DNA of 64,000 bases from Vanrija pseudolonga. Lineage: Eukaryota; Basidiomycota; Tremellomycetes; Trichosporonales; Trichosporonaceae. Made by a program: the position numbers and the translations under genes. Where the stretch lies: NCBI RefSeq assembly GCF_020906515.1, contig NC_085851.1:1240001-1304000 (forward strand), written 5' to 3'. The notes below the pieces were generated by a model. It did no database searches and had not been told where the DNA came from. It was given only the letters and a program-made list of their open reading frames with translations. Positions within the stretch are counted from its first letter, which is position 1; the number at the start of each line of letters is the position of its first letter. This document shows positions 37,742 through 47,386 of the stretch, one piece after another.

Positions 37742-38937
37742 TTAGTAGACCTTCTTCTTCTCGTCGACCGAGAAGCCGCCAGGGCCCATGTTGACGAGCA
37801 GGAGGAGGCCGCCGACAATGGACAGGGTCTGGAAGAAGTCGTACTTGAGGAAGTCACGCTGGGGGTGAGCCGAGTGGACGCTCCAGAAGTTGTTGATGAG
37901 GACGTTGAAGACGCTCAGCAGGGTGACGAGGAACGAGGCGCTCCACTTGGCCTTGAAGCCGACGGCGACCATGACACAGGCGATGAAACCAAAGATGGAG
38001 ACGATGACACGGGCCGTGGTCCAGTTGCCCTGGACGATGAAGCCGATGAACAGGAAGACGAGGAGGACACGGCCGGCGAGCTGGAAGCTGAGAGACGGAT
38101 TAGCATTGTCTCCAACGACGCCACACGCCACCCGCCACTCACTACTTGCGGCGGTCGTTCTCCGAGATCGAGGGGAGACCAGCAAACAGCTTCTTCTTGC
38201 TCTGGAGCGAGTCGGAAAGGACCATGAGGAGGCCGCCGATGACGCTGAGGTTGCGAAGGAAGAAGGACAGGTCAAACAGGAGACCGTAGCCGAGACCCTG
38301 GAGGACGACAACGCCGAGGAGGGCGAGGACCGCAAACTCGGGGAAGCGCTTGGCAATGACACCGTACGAGCCCGCGACCATGGCCTGCAGCAGCGTCAGT
38401 ATGTGCACCGAACAACGCTGCGCCACGACGCCCCGAGCGGCAGGGGCCTCCACCGGCAATCACTCACAATGACGTTGATCAGGAGGAACAGGTGCGCGAG
38501 ACCCCAGGGGATACCGCGGTGCCTACAGTCAGTATCGGTCGTGCCAGCGCGAGCTCACTTCTGAATGTACCACAGCTGGTCCGACCACTGGGTGAGGATG
38601 CGGAGGGCATCTAGCTGTTAGCTACATTTCTCAAGCCGCCAACTCACCCTCGAGGAAGGTCACAACAATGAGGAAACGCGCAAGGGCGGGGATGTACGGC
38701 CGGATAGGCTGCGCGTGTCAGTGCCATCGCCCGGCGCCATCCTCTTCAACCCACCTGGGTGTACTGCTCGATCGCGTCCTCGATCTTGCTCGACACCTCC
38801 TGGATCTGGGCGACGATCTCGTTCTCCGAGCGGGGACCAGTCGACCTGGACCCAGGCGTCGCAATGGGATCAGGCGTGTAGCCCTGGTTGAAGGGCGCCT
38901 GACCGCGGTTCGGGTTGAGGTGGATACGTTGAGACAT
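37742..38937 (-). CDS. ERV29: ER cargo receptor Erv29/SURF4
   Basis: A COPII cargo receptor that loads soluble secretory proteins for ER exit. The N-terminal soluble part reads MSQRIHLNPNRGQAPFNQGY and ENEIVAQIQEVSSKIEDAIE, then PIRPYIPALARFLIVVTFLEDALRI, which is the family signature. Multiple hydrophobic segments follow (GYGLLFDLSFFLRNLSVIGG, LLVFLFIGFIV, FGFIACVMVAVGFKAKWSA, SIVGGLLLLVNMGPGGFSVDE). The C-terminus is KKKVY, a dilysine-type retrieval signal like the KKKEW of animal SURF4. Several short introns lie in the N-terminal half; exons of about 18-20 codons flank them. Length is about 310 residues, as expected. Confidence 0.95.
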
Positions 38938-39437
38938 TGTGGCGGCGGAGTTGGTCGGTGAGTGTGAGCCGGTGCAGCTGCTGTCGTGTCGTGTCGGGGC
39001 AGAGGGGACAGAGAGGGTCGGGGCCAGCAGGGTATAGAAACGTGGAAGGCAAGGTGCTGCACCTGCGATGGAGTTGCTACTGCGGATGAGATGGCACAAT
39101 GGTGAGTTGGTGATGTGGTCGCCGTTGTGTGTTGTTCGGTCGTCGGCGGCGTCGCGCTGGCAGTGGACCAGTGGATTGCCGTCATTGTCGGGATCAAAAT
39201 CCGTTCGCGTTCTGTGCCACGTGTCGCCATCTCAGCCTGCGAGCAAGCTGGTGACAACGCCTGCCAGCCCTCCACCCTCCCGCTCCCCCTCGTCTCCCCG
39301 ACGCAAGCCACCGACTCTCCTGACGTGATAAAACAATTTCAATCAGTCCGATCCACCCAGGGCAGTAAAGGTGGCAGGTGCACCCTACCAGCACTCGCCG
39401 CAAAACAGGCACCACCACCACACAGACAAACAGTACA
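38938..39437. other. Intergenic, ERV29 promoter and ARP6 3' region
   Basis: 500 bases with no gene. Both flanking genes are on the minus strand. Confidence 0.5.
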
Positions 39438-41295
39438 TCACCGACCACGGCCACCCAATAGCCCCGCACCCTCTTGCGCGCGTCGTCGCCGGCCTCCCCA
39501 ATTGCCGCTCGTAACCTCTTGATCCTCGTTACGTCGTTTGCTGCCCTTGCCCTTGATACTGTCCAGTCCAAGAGCGTATCGCAGCTCTTGCTCGTGCTCG
39601 TCGACCGGCTCGCCTCCATCGCGCGTAAAGCCTGGAGGGTCGACATTGTACGCTGGCCCGCCAAACTTGCGCCGGCATATCGACGACCCATGCTCTTGGT
39701 ACTCGGCGCGTGTGACCGCGTACGACGACAGGTACACATCGTTTGACGTGAGAGCGACAGCTGCTTGGTATGCCGCAGAGGTTGGTCTGTCCCGGTGTCA
39801 GGGTTGTTTTCTGGTGCCAATAACCGACTTACTCGTACACCTCATAAATACCCAACTCATAGTCTATTGGGCACAGGGCTCTCAGATCGCGCTCACTGAG
39901 GACGTCAGTAGTGTTTCGACTGGCAGCAGTTACTCACAGCCGCTCGCCCAGTGCCTCCACATTGCCCAAGCCGCCGATGATACCAATGTTGGCCCAGAAC
40001 ATGCCCTGGATGTCGGGTGGCAGTGTCGAGATGACATAGGCAATGGTTTCTGGCAGTCCAGTTTGGTTCAAGCCTTTGGTCGTCAGCATCGGGTCTCGCG
40101 TCCACACTCACCAATGTCAGAGGGGTGGAACAGGAGCTCGTTGCCGGCAAACCGCTCGTTCTCCATCCACAGCACCTGCTCCTCTTCGTCGCCTGTCGCG
40201 CGCTTGGGTTTGTCGGATCCATCGGCCTCCTCAGCGCCTTCTGGAGGCGCAACTGCGTTCGGCCCGGACCGAATGTACCCTGTTCTTGACAGAGACTTGG
40301 CCGAGAAGTCGGGCAGGACGTATTCTTGCACGATGGGGTTTGCGCGGGGAGATCGTCTGAAGCGCTGTGAGCTGGGCACGCGTTGGATCTCCGTTAATTA
40401 CCCACTTGCACTTCTCCAGGTCTCCTCGCCAGTCCATTGACACGTAGCTACAAGCCTCGCGAACAGAGTTGACGACGTAGGTCTGGTCCAGCATGTTCCA
40501 CTGGCGGAACGAGATGAGGTGCTTGAGGTGATTGGTGAGGAGCTTGCCTCCCACATCGATCCTGCGCAGTGTTAGGTGTCATTATTCGAAGCACTCAAAC
40601 CTAACTCACCTCTTCACGTGGTCCCAGAGAACATCAGCTCCGCGTATTGGGACAATGTGGGTGAACGAGTAGCCGACATCGACGACGATCATACATTCTG
40701 GTGGAATGTCGGCCTCGTTGCTGAACAAGCCGCCATATGGGATAAGAGAAGCCGCTGTGATATGTCAGCATCATTCAGTGACACCCCGACTCACGTGTGC
40801 ACCGGTAGTAGCTCGAGAACTCCCACTCCTCGAACACCATCTGGTCGTACGTCTCGGCGATGTTTGGCAGATTAAAGTATGGCTCAGTGACGAGGAGCGA
40901 CGTTTCTGGGGGCTTGATCTGGATGTCAGTTGGAACGCGCATGAGTTCACCTACATCCATCGCGCTCGAGCTGAAGATGTGGTCCCAAATCATCTTCTCG
41001 GCGTCCCACGACACGAGCATACCCTGGGCGTCAGCTCGCGTACCGGCGCAACGCCTACCCTCTCAAACGGCCGGCGGAAGACCGCGCCGCTCAGATCGCG
41101 ACAGTTTTCTATATCATCCGAGACGAACAGACGCTTGTCTGCCCTCGACCGCACAATCGAGTTGGGGAAGAATCTGATGTGAGCGGGTGCTCATACCAGG
41201 GCCACCCACCTTGGCTCCTCGTCGACGCCTGATATCCCAGCTTTGATCGTGTACGCCCCATTGTCGAAGATGAGGACCGGCCCCTGTTGTGCCAT
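39438..41295 (-). CDS. ARP6: Actin-related protein Arp6 (SWR1 complex)
   Basis: A nuclear actin-fold protein of the SWR1 chromatin remodeller that deposits H2A.Z. The N-terminus is the actin phosphate-1 loop [17 protein letters not shown]. The body reads [46 protein letters not shown], then [15 protein letters not shown] (phosphate-2), [48 protein letters not shown] and [24 protein letters not shown]. These blocks match Arp6 specifically. An Arg/Gly-rich C-terminal extension follows ([19 protein letters not shown]). Short introns split the gene into about nine exons. It shares a 241-base divergent promoter with the WW-domain gene. Confidence 0.93.
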
Positions 41296-41536
41296 TGAGC
41301 AGCTGGCTGGTGCGTATTGTTTGAGCAACAGCAGAGCATCAACAACCTCGCGATGATGGCGAGTCTGATGGAGGACCAACCTCCACCAGCGCGGCCATTG
41401 ACATTTTGATCCCGTCGCGTCCTTTCGATTCGCCGTCTGCCCAAGATTGACATTTCTGGAACACCATGTGCAAGCTCGTATCTTACTCACCACTCTTAAA
41501 TCACAAATAGCAAACCCCGTGCCTACTCCCCTCACC

Positions 41537-44370
41537 ATGGCCGACGAGGAAGTCGACTGGGGAATGGAGGACGAGGCCTACGCCGGGTATGCGGACGACG
41601 ACTGCCTCAGCTTAGGTGGCGACGACGAGTATGCTGCAGATGGTAAGTGACATTTGCCGCTGCGTCGTCTGATCTCGTCCAGTGGGCCCAGCAGTCGAGC
41701 CAACAGCGCCGCCGCCAAAGCCTGCTAGCTCACCAGTCAAGCCGAAGAGCACCCCATTGCCATCAAAACCGGTCGTCTCGCCTCAAAAGCTGCAGAGTGC
41801 TCACCTCCCTCCGAAGCCGGCGGGCAGACCAGCACCGGCTGGCCCTCGTGCGGCCGAGACCAAGGCACCCGCGCAACCTGTCAAGGCAAGTCGACCGCAC
41901 TCGTCGCGGACAATGGTTGACAGGGGTGCGACCCGCATAGGCTGAGCAACCGGCTGCTTCGTCATCTGCGCCCACGGTCGAGACCAGGGTGGAGACAAAG
42001 CCGACTGATGGAGATCGGCGCCAGCCCGAGGCGCTACCCAACGCGGGCGCAGAAGACGGCGAACCGCTCCCAGATGGCTGGCAGAGAGTCATGTCCGTGT
42101 CGCAGGGCAAGTACTTTTACCACCACGTCGAATCGGGGCGCACATCATGGGACAATCCTTCACTCGAGGCCAAACCAGCGGACAAGGTCAAGGAGGAGGT
42201 TGCAGGATCTGACAATGGGGCCAAGGTGGGCGCGTCCGAGACGTCGAAGCGTTCGACGCCTCCCACTGGACCGAGAGAGGACCGCCAGCCGAGCAACGGG
42301 CGAGACGATCGACCGGCAGTGAACGGGGAGCGCCGAGACCACGACAGGCAGTCGTCACAGCCTCGGCAGGCATCGACGCTGCCTCCTCGCCCGGCGGCCG
42401 CGTTGCCGCCTCGTGAGCGGGATGAGCGGCCAAGGTCGAGCGCACCCGACTTTCGACACCCCGACCGCCTCCCAAGGAGCCGCTCGCCCCCACGGCGCCC
42501 ACCTCCCGGACCCCAGGGCCGTGGTGACAGCTTCCGAGGTGAACGCCTTCCTGACCGCTGGCCGCGCCGTGATGACCGACCGCCAACAACTGCAGCTCCG
42601 CGTGATCGTGAGCCTAGCGGCCCTGGCCCACAGGCCCGCCCAAGGAGCCGCTCACCACCGAGGCGTCCGCTGCCTGCTAGTGGAGCGGACCACCGGGGTG
42701 ACCGCTTCCGCCCTGATAGCAGAGACCGCCTCGAACAGCGCGATCGTTTCGACCACCGAGACCGTGAACCGCGACGTGACGACCGGCCTCCGGCAGGGCC
42801 ACCACCCCGACGTGATGATCGGCCAGCAGTATCGGCACCACCGCCTCGACACGACGACCGCCCAGCGCCGCAGGCACCGCATCCTCGCCCCGACGAGCGG
42901 GCTCCCTCAGCATCAGCGCCTTCGTCCTCTGCTGCAGCAACGCCAGCACGGTCGCATCGCGAGCGCGATGACAGGCAGTCCGTTCCAGACATGCGCCACC
43001 CCGACCGCAGGGGAAGGAGTCGATCACCTCCCAGGAGGCCATTAACAGGCGCCGGTGCTCTCGACCAGCGCGGAGACCGCGCCCGTTCGGACGATTTCAA
43101 ATGTACGTTTCCGTCTCCTCCGCTCGACGTGTGTTTCGGCCTTGTGGCTCCGCTGGTACTCGCGGCTTCGTGACCAAGTGGAGCCTTACATTCGCGCGAC
43201 TGGCGAGGCAACTCTCGAGGTGTGCAACTGCTTACACAACTGCGAACAGCCGTCCGCAGCCCGCCTCTGCAACCACCGCACGGACCCCGAGGAGGAGATT
43301 CGATCGCTGCCGCTGGTGCCCCTTCTTCGGCGCCGTCCCGGTCAGACCCCAGGGACGAACGCCGTGAACCACGCGACGCTCCACCACATGTACCGCAGGC
43401 GCGCGCACCAGACCGTGCTGAACCGCATTCTCAGCCCAAGTATGGACCTGGTGCTCCTCGTGCGAATGGTGTGGAGAGCTCGTCGAGCGGTCCGTCCAAT
43501 GCGCCAGGTCCTGCTTACGGTCCGAACGCCGCCCGCCACTCTGCACCAGCTGGACCATCTCGCTCAGACCCGAGGGACGACCGCCGACGTGACCCGCCGC
43601 CACACACGCGAGTAGAACTGAGAGAAGATCGCCGTGGGCCGCGCGATCTCCCGCCGCGGCCCCAACAAGACGCGCGAGACGACCGCCGTCCGCGCGATGC
43701 GCCGCCCCATGTGCGCAGCGATGACCGTGCTGAGCCCTTGCAGAGGGATGAACGCCGTGGGGGCCGGGACGCCCCTCCCCACACGGCGCCAGACGTGCGA
43801 GATGACCGCCGTGGGTCGCGTGACCCGCCGCCTCGTGGTGGCCCCGCTCAGGATGACCGCCGAACGCGCGACCCTCCGCCTCATGCTCCACAGTCGCAAG
43901 ACTCGAGAGATGATCGCCGTACGGCTAGGGATGCCCCGCCCCGTGGAGCACCCCCTCGTGATCCCCCGCCCCGCGGACCGCCCCAGAAGACTCGCCGTGA
44001 CGATGATCGTCGTGGGCCAAGGGACGCGCCAACTAATGGGCCCTCGCGCGATGCTGACCGTGGCGATACTCGCCCCGACTCTCGCGCCAATGCTCCAAAG
44101 TATGGTCCAAATGCGCCTCGCCAGGGTGAACCAGACCGCCCATCAACCGCCTCTGCGCCGGCCTATGGTCCGAACGCGCGGAACGGGTCGTCCGGGCCTG
44201 GCCCTGCAGATGGACCGCCGCGCGCCTACGGTCCTGGATCAGCGTCAGACGGCCGTCTGAGTGAGCCCCGTGGGCGTGGACCGCCGGGGTCCGGACGCCC
44301 TGGCCCGCCGCCTGGCCCGCCGCGAGACGACCGGGGGCCGCGCGACCGCGGTGGCCGCCGCCGATGGTGA
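41537..44370 (+). CDS. WW-domain protein with long Arg/Asp/Pro-rich tail, 863 aa
   Basis: Four exons (41537-41642, 41683-41885, 41941-43102, 43250-44370). The N-terminus is acidic (MADEEVDWGMEDEAY), then Pro/Lys-rich. One WW domain lies at about residues 146-178 (LPDGWQRVMSVSQGKYFYHH, SGRTSWDNPS) with both tryptophans, so it should bind proline motifs. The remaining about 680 residues are repeats of Asp/Arg/Pro: RSRSPPRRP units, then dozens of DDRR.PRDAPPH units, ending in RDRGGRRRW. Such tails are common in pre-mRNA processing factors, so a nuclear RNA role is an inference. Intron 2 uses a GC donor (AAG|GCAAGT). The repeats keep several frames open, so the frame was fixed by splice phase. 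I do not recognise an orthologue. Confidence 0.8.
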
Positions 44371-44927
44371 GTTGGAGCGTGCTAGGCTTGGACTGAGCCC
44401 CCAGATTGTTACGTTCTAGAGCACAGGGCGGCTGTAGAGCACGGGGGTAGGGTTGGCGAATCGGCAATAGCATATGCATGGTGTGTAATACAATTGTCTA
44501 AACAGGTGTGTGGCATTATAAAGTGTTCGAGTTTAGGCATTCGTGGTATTGCGCCAATGATGTCAGGCTCTCTTATCGGGAGGGATCGCCGTCCGCGTGC
44601 CGAGCGAGCGGGGCAGGGTGATCCGCGCGTGGGCTAGCGCCTCATCTCGGACATGATTGACAGCCGCAAGCGCCGCGTTAACGGCGTGTTTTAAGCACAA
44701 GGTGGCGAACAGTTGGCAATCTCACGACGTGCACCGCGTGGTCTACATCTACTAGCGCGAGGTGGAGTACAAGGGGGTGCAAGTCATGTGAAGGGGTATC
44801 GTCCTCATGTGGCACCAGTCACCAATGTGTCGTCTCGTCGAGATAAACACCTGGCGGGGTATAAATACCGGCGTGTGCGTCTCCTCGTCGATGCAACAAC
44901 AGTAACAGCAACAACAACAACAACAAG
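44371..44927. other. Intergenic, promoter of the first thioredoxin-fold gene
   Basis: 557 bases with no gene. A GTGAAGGGGT motif lies at 44789-44798 and a TATAAATA box at 44860. Confidence 0.5.
44860..44867 (+). promoter_or_regulatory. TATA box of TXNDC17-like gene A
   Basis: TATAAATA lies 61 bases before TXNDC17-like gene A ATG; the leader between them is CAA-repeat rich. This is a strong consensus box. Confidence 0.65.
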
Positions 44928-45653
44928 ATGCCTCTCACCACGTCGACGTGAGTCCTCCTGCCTCGCACCGCTCACCCCACCCTAGCTTTGAGACCCTCGC
45001 TGCCGATCTCGCGGCGGCGCCCCCCGGCCCCGTGTACGTCCTCTTCTCGTCCACCGAGCGCAACGGCAAGAAGTGGTGTCCGGGGTGTAACGAGATCGAG
45101 CCGGACATTCAGCGCGTGTTCGCCAACGGGCCTCACCGTGAGCTCGCCCTTCGTCTTCTCCGCTGACAACAGACGCCCTGGCGCTCTACCTCGACTTCAG
45201 CGAGTGCGTCGCTCACGACGGCCCCACTAGCCGATGCGTACACTGACACGGCGCAGCTTTGACGAGGGCCAGTGGCCGCAGGAGGAGTGGGCGCTGCGCG
45301 GCGTGCCGACGGTCTACCGCGTCGAGAACGGCAAGCCGACCGTCTTCCTCATGGAAGACGCCGTGCCGTTCCCCGGCGCCCTCGACGCGCTCGTCACCCC
45401 AGACGCGGCCGCCTACGAGGCGTACCTGCAGGAGCACTCCCCGCTGTATGTAGACACGGCGACGCGCTGGGCCTGGACCCGCGAGGACTGGGACCGCGAG
45501 GAGGCGGCCGGGAAGGCTAATCGCGAGCGCAAGCGCCAGCGCGAGGTCGTCGTCGCGGCGCAGGCTGCCGCGCGCAAGCGTGCCGCTGAAGAGGGCGGTG
45601 GTGCGGCCAAGGAGCCGGAGACGGTGGCGTGCACGCGCACCTCTTGTGCTTAG
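44928..45653 (+). CDS. TXNDC17-like thioredoxin-fold protein, copy A
   Basis: Four exons (44928-44947, 44986-45137, 45173-45203, 45257-45653) give 199 residues. The N-terminal part reads FETLAADL and PVYVLFSSTERNGKKWCPGC, a DUF953/TXNDC17 (TRP14) signature with active-site C38-P-G-C41 followed by EIEPDIQRVF. Then come PQEEWALRGVPTVYRVENG (cis-Pro loop GVP) and a charged helix. Unlike TXNDC17 (about 123 residues) it has a roughly 75-residue Ala/Arg/Lys-rich helical extension that ends in CTRTSC, a second Cys pair. TXNDC17 proteins reduce disulphides in the cytosol. This copy has GC in the active site where copy B has PC. It is cytosolic by absence of a signal peptide. Confidence 0.8.
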
Positions 45654-45984
45654 TTTATGAATGTGATTGACCGTCGACGGAGGGCGTCACTGTGGCGGAT
45701 GTTTGCGCAGTGGCATGTGGCAGTGCCCACTCTGCGCGCATTTGCATTTGCCTTTCTTGGTGTTGTTGTATGAGAAGATGCACCACAGCGAGAACCAACG
45801 CCCACTGTTACCGCCATTTGAGCCGTCGTACAGTACCTTCGCAGTGGGTTGTGAGCAAAGATGACTGTATTCTAGTCATCCTGCTCTCGGTCGAAGCTCA
45901 CGTGATGGTGCGGCATCGTGGCGCCAAACATGGCAGGCGGTACAAATAGCCGGGCGGGTTAGTGTTGTTCCCACAGCAACCACC
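45654..45984. other. Spacer between the two thioredoxin-fold genes
   Basis: 331 bases holding the 3' end of copy A and the promoter of copy B, with a CACGTGA motif at 45899-45905 and a TATA-like box at 45941. Confidence 0.5.
45941..45949 (+). promoter_or_regulatory. TATA-like box of TXNDC17-like gene B
   Basis: TACAAATAG lies 44 bases upstream of TXNDC17-like gene B ATG, in the same place as the TATAAATA of copy A. Confidence 0.45.
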
Positions 45985-46704
45985 ATGCCCCTCATCACGT
46001 CGAGGTGAGCGCCGGCATGACGCCACTGACCCCAGCTTTGACACCCTCGCTGCCGACCTCAAGGCCGCGCCCCCCGGGCCAGTGTACATGCTCTTCTCCT
46101 CCACCGAGGTGGACGGGGAGCGGTGGTGTCCGCCGTGCGCCATGATCGAGCCCGACGTGAAGCGCGTGTTTGAGAACGGGCCTGCGTGTGGGTCGAGCTG
46201 AGCGGCGCAATCGCTGACCTTAGACGCGCTGGCAATCTACATGGGCTTTGAGGAGTGCGTTTAGCTCAAGTAGCCCCTGTTGACATCAGCTTCGACACAG
46301 ACATCTGGCCGCAGCAGGAGTGGTTCCTGAACGGCGTCCCGGCGCTGTACCGCGTCGAGAACGGCGAGCCGACCGCCTTCCTCCTGTTTTCGGATGCGTT
46401 CGAGTTCGGCCCTGCGCTCGACGCCTTTGCCGCCTCTCCAGAGGCGTATGAAACGTTTCTCGAGGAGAACGACGAGGAGTACGTTGACGCGCCTACGCGC
46501 CTCGCTTGGGTCCGTGAGGACTATGAGCGCGAGCTGGCGGCCGCGAAGGCTATGGGCGAGGTGCATATGCGTCGCGCCGAGGTGCGGGCCGCACAGGCTG
46601 CTGCTAGGCACAAGGCAAGGGGCGAAGTGGAGGGAGAAGAGCCGCCCGCTGCTGGGGAGACGGCGAAGACGGCTTCAGTGTGCACGCCCGCCACTTGCTC
46701 GTAG
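45985..46704 (+). CDS. TXNDC17-like thioredoxin-fold protein, copy B
   Basis: Four exons (45985-46004, 46036-46187, 46224-46254, 46290-46704) give 205 residues. Exons 1-3 are 20, 152 and 31 bases, exactly as in copy A, and the last intron of both has a GTGCGT donor, so this is a tandem duplicate. The active site is C38-P-P-C41, the classical WCPPC of TXNDC17, in FSSTEVDGERWCPPC. The body reads PQQEWFLNGVPALYRVENG, and the C-terminal extension ends in CTPATC, paralleling CTRTSC of copy A. There is no signal peptide. The product is probably a cytosolic disulphide reductase; whether the copies differ in substrate cannot be read here. Confidence 0.8.
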
Positions 46705-47386
46705 CTCGTAGCTTATGAACATGGACGTCGCTTCGGCGCCGAGGCAACCCTGAGGCCTGAGGGCCCCGCGACGGCGTCGCGTACACCTACCTGAGCGATC
46801 GAGCGGCGATCTGCTGCACCACAGGCAGCTGTGATGGTGACCACTGCGGGCGAGGGCAGCCGACAACCCCTTCGAGACTCGGCCCACTGAGTGAGATGTG
46901 GCAGGGCGCGCGCGCTCCGCCCAGCCTGACGAGGGCTTGGCGGCGGAGATAGCGGTGGGACGCCTGGTACACTGCCTATAGGATATTGCCTGTTTCCGCC
47001 AAACTAGCACGACCGCGGGCGGCTATGCATGCAACTCTGTGACTCGTCTCAGCAAGTCTACCTATACCCCGCCGCATGCACCGCCATCTCGTTGCCCACT
47101 GCAGTTGGTGGCGGCGGGATGAATTGCGCCGCCAAGTGGCCCAGACTCGAGTTGAGTGCGGGTGCCACATGTCCGCCACGCGAGTTGGCCAGGGCAGGGG
47201 GCGGCAGTACGGTGGTGCATCGTCGTCACCCCCTGGCTGGCTGGTCGCTCGTTGCTGCGGGTCACTCATCACGCCGCCGCGACACGGTCCTCGACTCACA
47301 CTCTGTCCACCTTCACACTTGTACAACTAGACCCTAGACAGCACCCAGACACTGCTGCATCGCAGCAGCCCTTCACGCCGCCCAAC
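46705..47386. other. Intergenic, Rab-GAP promoter
   Basis: 682 bases with no recognisable gene. Upstream region of the TBC gene. Confidence 0.5.

Noticed and set aside
42117-43211. A long minus-strand open frame under the WW-domain gene
   Set aside because: It follows from the Arg/Asp/Pro codon repeats on the plus strand; the protein would be a meaningless Gly/Arg/Ser run.
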